A DNA stretch of 64,000 nt from Glaciecola blandensis (lineage in GTDB: Bacteria > Pseudomonadota > Gammaproteobacteria > Enterobacterales > Alteromonadaceae). The position numbers and the translations under genes were made by a program. The stretch covers positions 434,001 through 498,000 of the forward strand of contig NZ_JAVRIE010000002.1 in the NCBI RefSeq assembly GCF_031846165.1, in the 5' to 3' direction. Within the stretch, counting starts at the first letter, position 1; every line of letters begins with the position of its first letter. Positions 25,942 through 34,320 of the stretch are shown here, piece after piece. The notes beneath the pieces are model-generated. The model saw nothing but the letters and a program-made list of their open reading frames with translations, was not told the DNA's origin and did not search any database.

Positions 25942-26949
25942 TTAAGGGGTGACAAAACCGACAGCAGCATAAGCCTTAGCTAATGTAACGGCCGCTTTTG
26001 CACGAGCGTTTTCAGCACTTTTTGTCATCACTTCTGATAGGTAGTTATGATCAGATCTAATACGGGCATAGTTCTCTTGAATTGGCGCGAGCATAGACAC
26101 TACAGCCTCTGCGACATCACCTTTCAAGTGGCCATACATCAATCCTTCGTATTTAGGTACTAAGGATTCGACACTCTCACCGGTAGTGCAAGATAGTAAG
26201 GAAAGGAGGTTTGAAACGCCGGGTTTTTCTTGTACATCGTAATAAATGCGTGCTTTTTCATCACTGTCAGTCACTGCTCTTTTAATCTTTTTAGTCAGTT
26301 TCTTTGGATCTTCTAGTAATCCAATGACGTTATTCGGGTTGTCATCTGACTTAGACATTTTCTTCATCGGGTCTTGCAGACTCATTACTCTGGCACCTGA
26401 TTCTGGAATGAAGGGGTCCGGAATAGTAAAAACGTCACCGTATAAATTGTTAAATCGTGTTGCGATGTCTCTTGTCAGTTCTAAATGTTGTTTTTGATCT
26501 TCACCGACCGGCACTCTGTTGGCTTGATACACAAGAATATCTGCAGCCTGCAATACAGGATAACTGTAAAGACCCACGTTAATATTTGATGCATTCTTCT
26601 GTGATTTATCTTTGAACTGAGTCATGCGATTCAACTCGCCCATTTGGGTGTAACAATTCAGTACCCAACTGAGTTGCGCGTGCTCAGGAACGTGCGATTG
26701 CATGAAAATACTGCTTTTATTTGGGTCGATACCACACGCTAAGTAAAGTGCTAGGCCATCTAAACATGCTTCTTTTAATGCAGTCGGCTCTTGCCTAACA
26801 GTAATCGCGTGTAAATCTACGATCATATATAGACAGTCATGGTCATCTTGCATATCAACCCACTGGCGTAATGCTCCCATGTAATTTCCCATGGTTAGTT
26901 GGCCAGATGGTTGGCAACCACTTAAAACGATTGGTTTGGATGAACTCAT
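25942..26949 (-). CDS. trpS: Tryptophanyl-tRNA synthetase
   Basis: Class-I synthetase charging tRNA-Trp, 335 aa. The HIGH-type signature appears as PSGQLTMGNYMGALRQW and the KMSKS loop as PMKKMSKSDDNP. QSHVPEHAQLSWVLNCYTQMGEL is characteristic (first part QSHVPEHAQLSWVL). It is 64 bp after rpe; the gph gene that usually sits between rpe and trpS in enteric bacteria and Shewanella is absent. Confidence 0.97.
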   Translation of the reverse strand: MSSSKPIVLSGCQPSGQLTMGNYMGALRQWVDMQDDHDCLYMIVDLHAITVRQEPTALKEACLDGLALYLACGIDPNKSSIFMQSHVPEHAQLSWVLNCYTQMGELNRMTQFKDKSQKNASNINVGLYSYPVLQAADILVYQANRVPVGEDQKQHLELTRDIATRFNNLYGDVFTIPDPFIPESGARVMSLQDPMKKMSKSDDNPNNVIGLLEDPKKLTKKIKRAVTDSDEKARIYYDVQEKPGVSNLLSLLSCTTGESVESLVPKYEGLMYGHLKGDVAEAVVSMLAPIQENYARIRSDHNYLSEVMTKSAENARAKAAVTLAKAYAAVGFVTP

Positions 26950-27013
26950 GTTTTCTTTCTTTCCTGATAGTAGAGGTTATTACTTAATTTACAAAAGTGT
27001 GTGAATGCGCATG

Positions 27014-27691
27014 TTAGTCGCTTGTCGCTTGTTTCATTGCGTTTTTCATTTTGCTGATAGTACCAGCGTAGTCATCGGAATTAAAAATGGCAGACCCAGC
27101 TACAAACATGTCTGCACCTGCTGCTCGCACATCGCCAATATTGTCTGTTTTTATGCCGCCATCGACTTCGATTCTAGTATTCAGACCAGCCTGGTCAATA
27201 CGTTGCTTGAGTTGTTGAATTTTCGCGAGAGTCGAGTCTATAAATGATTGCCCACCGAAACCTGGGTTAACTGACATTAGTAGCACATAGTCGAGCTTGT
27301 CTAACACACAATCAAGTACATGCAGCGGCGTTCCCGGGTTTAAGGCGAGACCGGCTTTGCAACCGGCATCTTTTATCAATTGAATACTACGATCAAGATG
27401 CAAGCTTGCTTCGGGGTGAAAGCTAATCATGCTGGCCCCAGCTTTAGCAAAGGCCTCTATCATGCTATCTACTGGTTGCACCATCAAGTGCACATCAATG
27501 TCTGCGCTTATTCCATGGTTTCGTAATGCTTGGCAAATCATCGGGCCGAAACTGAGGTTGGGCACGTAATGGTTATCCATAACATCGAAATGTATAACGT
27601 CTGCACCAGCTAAAAGCACATTTTCAACTTCCTCGCCGAGGCGAGCAAAATCAGCGGATAGTATAGATGGCGCGATGAGTGGTGCGTGCAT
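27014..27691 (-). CDS. rpe: Ribulose-phosphate 3-epimerase
   Basis: Interconverts ribulose-5-phosphate and xylulose-5-phosphate in the pentose phosphate pathway. A 225-aa TIM barrel. APSILSADFARLGEEV, HFDVMDNHYVPNLSFGP, HLMVQPVDSMI, the MSVNPGFGGQSFI loop and EVDGGIKTDNI are complete, including the catalytic Asp residues. It heads the minus-strand group rpe-trpS-pabA. Confidence 0.97.
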   Translation of the reverse strand: MHAPLIAPSILSADFARLGEEVENVLLAGADVIHFDVMDNHYVPNLSFGPMICQALRNHGISADIDVHLMVQPVDSMIEAFAKAGASMISFHPEASLHLDRSIQLIKDAGCKAGLALNPGTPLHVLDCVLDKLDYVLLMSVNPGFGGQSFIDSTLAKIQQLKQRIDQAGLNTRIEVDGGIKTDNIGDVRAAGADMFVAGSAIFNSDDYAGTISKMKNAMKQATSD

Positions 27692-27774
27692 TGAGTGAGT
27701 TCCCTGTAAAATACGTAGTTTACCTAACTTTTCGAGTGGACAAAAGCCAAGTTACTGCCCATTAATGGTGAGCT

Positions 27775-27791
27775 TGCATCAAATTGGGGCA
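27775..27791. promoter_or_regulatory. Candidate NtrC (GlnG) binding site upstream of porin gene
   Basis: TGCATCA-AAT-TGGGGCA matches the NtrC palindrome TGCACYA-N3-TRGTGCA at 12 of 14 arm positions. It lies about 150 bp upstream of the start site predicted from the sigma-54 motif at 27908-27923, the usual enhancer distance. Confidence 0.6.
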
Positions 27792-27906
27792 AAATTCCTC
27801 ACCTTTCCTTTTTTGCCGCCGATATTATTTTTGAATACATATTATTAAATCTACTAAAGTGTAATTAAATCATGTTCTTATGAGTTTTTAGGCTGGTTTT
27901 TTTATT

Positions 27907-27923
27907 TCGGCATCAGTTTTGCT
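27907..27923 (+). promoter_or_regulatory. Candidate sigma-54 promoter of the TorF-type porin
   Basis: TCGGCATCAGTTTTGCT has the invariant GG (27909-27910) and GC (27921-27922) ten bases apart, with GGCA and TTTGCT around them, close to the consensus TTGGCAC-N4/5-TTGCW. Initiation is expected near 27934, leaving a leader of about 80 nt before the ATG at 28014. The remaining 320-bp gap upstream is AT-rich. Confidence 0.62.
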
Positions 27924-28013
27924 GTTAAATGAGTAATGGCAGCTACTTCACCTATTCATAATAAGACGATTATAAAATCGCGAAAAAATATAAAAACTTT
28001 ATGGAGAACTCAC

Positions 28014-28655
28014 ATGAGAACATTTAAACGCACTGCTTTGGCAGCAACACTTTTAGCAAGCACCTTAGCGAGTCATTCTGCAATGGCGGAATGGTCGGCA
28101 AATATTGGTGTTGTGTCTGATTATCACTTCCGTGGTATTCAACAAACAGAATCAGCATCAACAAGTGCTGGTATTGATTATGCTGGTTCAACTGGTTTTT
28201 ACGCTGGTGCGTGGACTGCGGAAGTTGAAGACGGTTTGGAAGTCGACCTTTATGCAGGTTACGGTGTTGAGCTTGAAAGCGGCATTACTTTAGATGCCAA
28301 CTTTACCACTTATCAGTACACAGGCGACTTCGATAGCGCATACAACGAAATTGGTCTAGGAGCTGGTTTTGGTTTGTTCTCTGTTGGTTACGTTCAAGGT
28401 AAATGGGACGGTGTCGTTGGTAATGAAGACGCAACAGAAGGTGATTACTCTCTAATTACACTTGGCCTTGAAAGCGGTGGTTGGTCTGCGACTATCGGAT
28501 CTTACGGTCAAGATGCTGAAGGTGAGTATGGCGAAATCGCATATGGCACTGAAATTGGTGGATTCGATGTTGGTGTTGGTCTTGTGATCAGCGGATCAGA
28601 CTTAGATGACAGCGAGTCACTATACTTTTCTATCAGCAAGTCATTCGAGCTATAA
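28014..28655 (+). CDS. TorF-family putative porin
   Basis: A 213-aa outer-membrane beta-barrel candidate of the TorF/TIGR02001 family. I use the ATG at 28014, with GGAGA 5 nt upstream, which gives a clean signal peptide (MRTFKRTALAATLLAS...ending SAMA). The mature part starts EWSANIGVVSDYHFRGIQQT, the family's usual opening, followed by alternating aromatic and small residues and ends in Phe-Glu-Leu. A longer frame from 27936 would begin at the transcription start. Relatives often lie by glnK-amtB; here no such genes are adjacent, but an NtrC/sigma-54 promoter fits nitrogen control. Confidence 0.85.
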   Translation: MRTFKRTALAATLLASTLASHSAMAEWSANIGVVSDYHFRGIQQTESASTSAGIDYAGSTGFYAGAWTAEVEDGLEVDLYAGYGVELESGITLDANFTTYQYTGDFDSAYNEIGLGAGFGLFSVGYVQGKWDGVVGNEDATEGDYSLITLGLESGGWSATIGSYGQDAEGEYGEIAYGTEIGGFDVGVGLVISGSDLDDSESLYFSISKSFEL

Positions 28656-28683
28656 GCTAAAGACTGACTTAGCTGAATAAAAG

Positions 28684-28718
28684 CTCTCGTGTGTTAATTT
28701 GCATACGGGAGTTTTTTT
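28684..28718 (+). terminator. Rho-independent terminator after the porin gene
   Basis: Ten-pair stem CTCTCGTGTG/CATACGGGAG (two G-U pairs) with an 8-nt loop, followed by seven T. Confidence 0.85.
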
Positions 28719-28735
28719 ATGACAAAATTTTAATA

Positions 28736-28763
28736 TTGTAGAGTCAAATTTTTGCGCTATACT
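28736..28763 (+). promoter_or_regulatory. Sigma-70-like promoter of the 104-aa gene
   Basis: TTGTAG (28736-28741), a 16-bp spacer and TATACT (28758-28763) precede the small gene at 28851. The predicted leader holds two perfect inverted repeats described separately. Confidence 0.45.
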
Positions 28764-28777
28764 TAGTGCAAATATTA

Positions 28778-28822
28778 ACCGATAGCATCGGTCTATTACT
28801 CTCATCATTAACTTCAATGATG
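28778..28822 (+). repeat. Two tandem inverted repeats in the leader of the 104-aa gene
   Basis: ACCGAT-agc-ATCGGT (28778-28792) and CATCATT-aacttc-AATGATG (28803-28822) are both perfect. They lie 10 bp apart and end 28 bp before the ATG at 28851. They may form two mRNA hairpins or be protein sites; the function is unknown. Confidence 0.5.
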
Positions 28823-28850
28823 GTTTTACGCCGGTCAGCTAGGGAAGAGC

Positions 28851-29165
28851 ATGAGTCAACCTCGTCAATTTGACAAAATAGCAAAAGTAAAAAGCATTGC
28901 TGCCGTGCTCGGTATCGTGTTTTGCTTTTATTTGTCAATGACTCACGCCCACTCAGCCAAAGTGCCATGTTTAATGCATGAATACACGGCACAAGAGCTT
29001 CCGAACGGTAATACTTCTGAAATCTCCACAAGCGCGATTACAAGTAATTTCATTGAGTGTACTACAATTGAAAAACAACTCAGTTGGGTCGCTTGGCTAA
29101 TGAATCGATCGGATTCGACTCAACTTCATTACCTTGATTTACTTGAGCTGCTTTCACGCTCTTAA
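28851..29165 (+). CDS. Small exported or membrane-anchored protein, unknown
   Basis: A 104-aa protein with good ribosome-binding sequence (GGGAAGAGC just before the ATG). One hydrophobic stretch (SIAAVLGIVFCFYLSMTHA, about 15-35) is a signal peptide or anchor ending near AHSA. The rest is short, with two Cys (PCLMHEY and FIECTTIEK) that could form a disulfide if exported. I recognise no family. It sits between the porin and DUF2970 genes, 33 bp or more before the latter, with its own probable promoter. Confidence 0.6.
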   Translation: MSQPRQFDKIAKVKSIAAVLGIVFCFYLSMTHAHSAKVPCLMHEYTAQELPNGNTSEISTSAITSNFIECTTIEKQLSWVAWLMNRSDSTQLHYLDLLELLSRS

Positions 29166-29249
29166 TTTCTGCGCTACTCTTAAGACAGTCACTATGTTTT
29201 GCACACATTGCTTGGCAAACCGCTGTCGCTTGGGTTTAGGAGATGGATA

Positions 29250-29429
29250 TTGAAAAAGATGTTTGGTGTTATTAAGAGCGTATTGGCTAGTATGTTAGGC
29301 GTACAGTCGCAACAAAATTATGAAAATGATTTTGCTGAACGTTCAGCCTTGCCCTATATCATCACAGGTATTGTGATAGTTGTTTTGTTTGTGGTCTCAT
29401 TAATTGTACTAGTGAACTTTTTAACGTAA
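29250..29429 (+). CDS. DUF2970 small membrane protein
   Basis: A 59-aa protein if started at TTG 29250, which has AGGAG 7-8 nt upstream; ATG 29259 is the alternative. FGVIKSVLASMLGVQSQQN, followed by NDF and a single membrane helix (IITGIVIVVLFVVSLIVLV), is the pattern of DUF2970. Function is unknown in the family. The GGDEF-EAL gene is convergent 23 bp away. Confidence 0.78.
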   Translation: MKKMFGVIKSVLASMLGVQSQQNYENDFAERSALPYIITGIVIVVLFVVSLIVLVNFLT

Positions 29430-29452
29430 ACATAATTTATGCCTACCCAATT

Positions 29453-31855
29453 TTAGGCCCTATCGGATTCATTCTGTAAAAAAATCACTAAGTCGTCGTG
29501 TTTAATGGGTTTAGAGATAAGATAGCCTTGAATATAGTCGCAACCCAATTTACGCAATTCTTCAAATTGTGCTTCTGTTTCAGCGCCCTCAGCAACAATC
29601 GGTACAGACAAACTATGTATCATTTGTGTTAGCGATCCTACAATCCTTTGTTGACGTTCATCGACATCTATTTTGTCTAACAAAGAGCGGTCTAACTTCA
29701 CCGTGTTGTAATTAAACGCTGTAAGATAGGATAAGGATGAATAGCCTGCACCAAAATCGTCGATGGCTACTCTAAAGCCAAGGTCAGTAGCGTACTCAAT
29801 CCAAAACTTTGCTTGTTGAAAATTGGTGATTAAAGTGGTCTCGGTTATTTCCAGCTCAATACGATTTGGATTGATTCGGCATCTTTCTAACTCTTCTTTC
29901 AAAAATTCAATTGCGCGGTCATTCACCAGTTGAGATGAGCTTAAATTTACAGAAATAATAATATCATCTCGTTGTATCTCATCTAAGAAAGCAACTTCTC
30001 TAATAACTGATTGCACGATCCATTCAAACAGCCTGTTCATGTTTTCGCTTTCTTCTAATACATCTATGAAGGTAGGTGGAGGAATGAATCCTAGTTCTGG
30101 GTGTTGCCATCGACAGAGAGCCTCAAGCTTCGTCACTTTGCGAGAGCTGCTATCAACTATTGGTTGATAGACTAAAAATAATTGATTTTCGGCAAGAGAG
30201 TTAGCGAAGTCATTTTTGATCGTAAAGCGTAATTGTGCTTTTTCTTCCATCGATTCATCGAAGAACTTAAAGCGATTTTTACCTTCTTCTTTTGCTTGAT
30301 ACATCGCGATATCACCATAGCGAAGCAACTTATCAGCATCAATTGAGCTTGCGTCTTGAGTAGCAATACCAATACTCGCGCTAATAGTGATATTGGTCTC
30401 ATAAATATGAAATGGTGCGGCGAATAGTTGGACAACCGATTCAGCCATTTCAAGCAATGCATCCTTAGCATCATAATTAGTGTAGCAGATAACAAACTCA
30501 TCACCCCCAATCCGGTAGACCTTAATGAATTTATTCGATACTCCTTTCAAACGATAACCAATCTTTTTCAGCATGATGTCGCCAGCTTCATGGCCTAAGT
30601 TATCATTTACTGGTTTGAAGCCATCAAGATCTAAGAAGAAAATAGCCACATTGTGAGCTGTATTTTTCTTGCCGATAACTTGTAAGTCGTCAACCAACAC
30701 ATTACGCGTGTATAAGCCTGTGGTGCTGTCGATAGTGGCTTGTCTAACCAAGCGTTTCTGGGACACATCTAATTCATGCTCATAGCTCTCTAGCATATCA
30801 ATAGCATTGCGAAACTCATCTTCCAGATCATATAGCTCATCGTTGAAGCGGCGGTCCTTTCTTTGACCTAAACGATATCTAGCGGTGTTGTACTCTTTGC
30901 TTGCGATCAAGGAAATTGCACGTCGAAGTTTATTGATCTGAGAAATAGGAATAATAGAAAAGGTTATTAGCGTTAATAGTATCCCCAAGGTCACGGTGAC
31001 AAAAATCAATATGACTTGTTGCTTTTGAGCTGTTTGTTGATTTATAAGGTCGCTAATTTCACGGATAAACATGACATTAAATGGATAGGCGATACTATCT
31101 ATTTGCTCAAACCAGACAAAGTATTCGCTATTATTAACGCTTAGCCTTAAACCACTATTTTCTAATTGTTCAAACTGTGACTCGCTGAGGTCTGTATTTA
31201 ACAGAGGCTCCAGCTCACCTGCGCCGGTGATTATTTCGGTAATATAACGTTTCAAAGAAGTTTCACTAGTAACTGGCGCTTCAGACGGAGCTAAGATCCC
31301 TACGTTACTACCAGTTATCAAATTGAGAAACTCGACCGATTGTGCCAAATCAGCAATTAATGTGAGTGTCCAAGTACTGTGATTAAATGTGATGGGTACT
31401 GATGTAGATAATTCACACTCAAGATGACAAATAATAGCTGATTGCGCGTTTCCTGTGCGTATCGTTTCCTTTTGCATGCTTTCAATGTATTTGCTTGGAA
31501 AACTGCCAAATTGATATCGTGTATCACCATCGCTGAGGGACAAAGAAGAAAGCGAGTAGCTCGTTTGCAGGCGACTCCAAATTTCTTGGAAATAGAGTTT
31601 ACCTTCTTCAGGTGTTTTACGACTGAGCGTACTCAGACTTATCAGCTCTTCAGCATGCAGTCTGAGTTCTTCTAACTGTTGATCAAAGAGCAGGTGAGAA
31701 ACTCTAAGATGTCCGTACTGCACTTCCTCAATTTGCGCTTCAAATCGCTTACTTTGTTGGGCAGTTACGAAGCCATAAGAGGCAGCTAAAGAAACGATCG
31801 CGACAATGGTTACGAGTAAAAGTGTTTTCGACAGTAGGCCGCGAATTCGTATCAT
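29453..31855 (-). CDS. Membrane GGDEF-EAL dual cyclic di-GMP protein
   Basis: An 800-aa inner-membrane protein. Order: N-terminal membrane helix (about 8-30), a periplasmic sensor domain (about 35-275), a second helix (VILIFVTVTLGILLTLITFS, about 285), a HAMP-like/coiled linker, GGDEF (about 375-530) and EAL (about 545-795). YRIGGDEFVICY is intact, and so are LEALCRWQHPELG (EAL), the metal-binding ITETTLITN and VAIDDFGAGYSSLSYL. Both synthesis and breakdown of cyclic di-GMP are possible; which dominates cannot be read. It lies with the small genes between dam and rpe, which are usually neighbours. Confidence 0.93.
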   Translation of the reverse strand: MIRIRGLLSKTLLLVTIVAIVSLAASYGFVTAQQSKRFEAQIEEVQYGHLRVSHLLFDQQLEELRLHAEELISLSTLSRKTPEEGKLYFQEIWSRLQTSYSLSSLSLSDGDTRYQFGSFPSKYIESMQKETIRTGNAQSAIICHLECELSTSVPITFNHSTWTLTLIADLAQSVEFLNLITGSNVGILAPSEAPVTSETSLKRYITEIITGAGELEPLLNTDLSESQFEQLENSGLRLSVNNSEYFVWFEQIDSIAYPFNVMFIREISDLINQQTAQKQQVILIFVTVTLGILLTLITFSIIPISQINKLRRAISLIASKEYNTARYRLGQRKDRRFNDELYDLEDEFRNAIDMLESYEHELDVSQKRLVRQATIDSTTGLYTRNVLVDDLQVIGKKNTAHNVAIFFLDLDGFKPVNDNLGHEAGDIMLKKIGYRLKGVSNKFIKVYRIGGDEFVICYTNYDAKDALLEMAESVVQLFAAPFHIYETNITISASIGIATQDASSIDADKLLRYGDIAMYQAKEEGKNRFKFFDESMEEKAQLRFTIKNDFANSLAENQLFLVYQPIVDSSSRKVTKLEALCRWQHPELGFIPPPTFIDVLEESENMNRLFEWIVQSVIREVAFLDEIQRDDIIISVNLSSSQLVNDRAIEFLKEELERCRINPNRIELEITETTLITNFQQAKFWIEYATDLGFRVAIDDFGAGYSSLSYLTAFNYNTVKLDRSLLDKIDVDERQQRIVGSLTQMIHSLSVPIVAEGAETEAQFEELRKLGCDYIQGYLISKPIKHDDLVIFLQNESDRA

Positions 31856-31956
31856 GTTGGTCTTGTCTGGTGATTTTATATACTGAGTGAGCGCTAAGTG
31901 TACGGCAAAAGTGAAAAGGGTTGAAGCCGAAACTACAATTTGATGAGCTATGCCTT

Positions 31957-32784
31957 TTATTTGGGTGCAAATATGGCAATGAGCTCTTTTACAGGCTTTC
32001 TCGTTAGTGCATTTTGACTGATAAAGCGCTTAGCTTGAAAACTCTTAATTTTAGCGCCTTGATAGAATTCACGAGAGAGTGAGGTATCGTGGTTACTGAT
32101 AACCACGGTAAGTTGTTTTTCCTGAACGTACTTCTGAGCAGTTAAGGCGAGCTCTCTTTGATCTTCCAAACTAAACCCTGCACTAGCATATTGCGTGAAT
32201 GACGCCGTTTTGCTGATTGGGATATACGGCGGATCACAATAGACGACCGCATGCTTTGGCGCCTCGCTGATCACTTTGCGATAGTCATGATTAGTAAATT
32301 CTGCGTTTTCGAATCGTTTAGCGAAATGTTGTATCTCTTTAACCGGAAGTTTGGGTTTTACGTATCGTCCGAAAGGCACGTTAAAGCCACCGCTACTATT
32401 ATAGCGACATAAACCATTGTATCCATGTCGATTCAAATAGACGAAGAGGATGGCGCGGCTGAACAAATCGCGCTCGAGGTTAAACTCTTTACGTTTTTGA
32501 TAATAAAAGTCAGCATTATTAGTTTCAGGTGTGAAAAGGGGAGTTAGAGCAAGTAAGAAGCGCTCTGGCTCGGTTTGCACTATGCGGTAAAGATTAACCA
32601 AATCGGTGTTAATGTCGTTCAGTTGATACTTATCATAATCGGCATTAAGCGCAACTGAGCCCGCACCAAAGAATGGCTCGATGTACATCGATGAAGATGG
32701 AAGATGTGGCAGTATTTTATCAAGGAGAGTGTACTTTCCGCCGGCCCATTTTAAAAAGGCTCTATTTTTTATATTTTTCTGCAC
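31957..32784 (-). CDS. dam: DNA adenine methyltransferase
   Basis: Methylates adenine in GATC, serving mismatch repair, replication timing and gene regulation. It has 275 aa, the Dam size. FLKWAGGKYTLLDKILPHLP and EPFFGAGSVALN form the SAM site, and VVYCDPPYIPIS holds the catalytic DPPY. The start is GTG at 32784. It follows damX by 62 bp, the usual gammaproteobacterial order. Confidence 0.96.
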   Translation of the reverse strand: MQKNIKNRAFLKWAGGKYTLLDKILPHLPSSSMYIEPFFGAGSVALNADYDKYQLNDINTDLVNLYRIVQTEPERFLLALTPLFTPETNNADFYYQKRKEFNLERDLFSRAILFVYLNRHGYNGLCRYNSSGGFNVPFGRYVKPKLPVKEIQHFAKRFENAEFTNHDYRKVISEAPKHAVVYCDPPYIPISKTASFTQYASAGFSLEDQRELALTAQKYVQEKQLTVVISNHDTSLSREFYQGAKIKSFQAKRFISQNALTRKPVKELIAIFAPK

Positions 32785-32846
32785 AGCGACTATTCAGCAT
32801 ATTTTATCTAAGCAACATTGGTCGCTACATTATCAGAATTCAAGGC

Positions 32847-34289
32847 TTACCGTTGAATTATTTCTAGTTTGATTTGGCTGAGGTCCTTTGCAAACGGCTC
32901 AGTATCCTGGATGTTTTGTGATAAACCCGAAACCGCGGCACGAGCGTCATTTAAGGAATCAAATCGTTGATTCAATACAACCACATGCCATGCTCCGCCA
33001 TAGCGTGTTGTTTGGTAGACCCAAACTTTATTTTCCAAGTTATTGTCAGTGATAAATTCATTTAAAACACTGCGGTTTTGGATGCCCGATAATTGCAACA
33101 GAACGCCGGGTTCTTCTAACGACAATAACATTGACTCATCAAACTCGTAGTTTGGTCCTTGTTCTGGTGTATCGGTGTCGTCTATTTTGTCTTCAGCATC
33201 GAGCAAAGAGTCACCAAGTTGTTGATCGAGTTGCTCTACGCTGATGATATCAGGCACCGCAAAATCGCCTTCTTCAGCAACGGATTGATCTGGCTGCTGC
33301 GATTCAGTTGCCTTAGCTTGTTCTGCCTGTTGGCGGTTTTCTTCGTCAATTTTTTGTTTTAAATCAGCGACTTTCTCTTCACTCGCTTCTTTCGCGTCTT
33401 GCCAAGAGGTCACCAACTCAATCGGGGTTTCCGTATCAATTGGGTCCTCGGGTATTAGCGCCTCGGTTTCAACTTTCGTCTGCGGCATTGCTGGTTCGGC
33501 CTCAGTCTCATCAAGCCGAAGCTTTTGATCTAATACTTGGTTTATTTCTGCGAGTTCATCAGCGACAATTGACTCTTCTCTTGGTAGCTCTCCGGTTTTT
33601 AGGAGATGTTTGATCTGTTGTGGATATTGCCAGGCCATAATACCAATAAATACAAGCAGCAATAACGCTAAGACGGAACTGATAAACCATTTCTTTGTTA
33701 CCAAGGGAACAGGGTCTTCATCATCCATAAATCGTAATGATAGTGGCCGCTTACTTTCAGCCATTAAGCCTTCCAATGCGTTTGTATCAAACGTGGTGGT
33801 ATCTATAGACTCTGAACTGAGTAGCACTGGGCGAGAGCTGTTTTTCTTAGGAAGCCACTTTTTCGCTTTCTCTGCCCATGCAGTTTCGCCAAATAAAATG
33901 ACGTTTACATGATGGTCTGATGATACAGCCTTACTTTCTATGACCCATTCCCATAACTCTTGTAAAAAGTCATTTGGTAGCATTTGGGATTGTTTGATAC
34001 ACAAAAGAAAAGGACCAGGTTGGTCGACAAGTCCTTTGAGTAACTCTTTAAGCGGACGAACAAAACTCCCTACTTTTTGGCCTAATAATTGTCTGCAAAT
34101 AATACGGCGCAGGTCGGCAGATTCCATCGAAAGTTCTGCAGTAAAGTAGGAAATTTCTGTGTTTTCTTGCTGTAGGGAAAGGAAATCCTCCAGTGAACGC
34201 TGTTGCTGAGCAATAGTATCCCCGCTCACAAAAATGAGCTGCGATGAATAATTCACCAGGTGTTTCAACCTATCTTGAAGCTCAGACAA
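32847..34289 (-). CDS. damX: DamX-like cell-division protein with SPOR domain
   Basis: A 480-aa protein with a cytoplasmic N-terminal ATPase-like region (about 1-180) without an obvious Walker A motif, one membrane helix (KKWFISSVLALLLLVFIGI, about 205), a long acidic Gln/Glu-rich linker and a C-terminal SPOR domain (about 395-475, with VLLQLSGIQNRS and YGGAWHVVVLNQRF). SPOR domains bind denuded septal peptidoglycan. Position between aroB and dam supports DamX. The plan differs from the shorter E. coli protein in having an ExeA-like N-terminus, as in Shewanella-type relatives. Confidence 0.87.
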   Translation of the reverse strand: MSELQDRLKHLVNYSSQLIFVSGDTIAQQQRSLEDFLSLQQENTEISYFTAELSMESADLRRIICRQLLGQKVGSFVRPLKELLKGLVDQPGPFLLCIKQSQMLPNDFLQELWEWVIESKAVSSDHHVNVILFGETAWAEKAKKWLPKKNSSRPVLLSSESIDTTTFDTNALEGLMAESKRPLSLRFMDDEDPVPLVTKKWFISSVLALLLLVFIGIMAWQYPQQIKHLLKTGELPREESIVADELAEINQVLDQKLRLDETEAEPAMPQTKVETEALIPEDPIDTETPIELVTSWQDAKEASEEKVADLKQKIDEENRQQAEQAKATESQQPDQSVAEEGDFAVPDIISVEQLDQQLGDSLLDAEDKIDDTDTPEQGPNYEFDESMLLSLEEPGVLLQLSGIQNRSVLNEFITDNNLENKVWVYQTTRYGGAWHVVVLNQRFDSLNDARAAVSGLSQNIQDTEPFAKDLSQIKLEIIQR

Positions 34290-34320
34290 CTATCTTCATC
34301 TCCTTGTTGGGTGCAAGTGC

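Noticed and set aside
27936..28013. Longer N-terminus for the TorF-type porin
   Set aside because: It begins at the predicted sigma-54 start site and would bury the signal peptide; ATG 28014 has a good ribosome-binding site.
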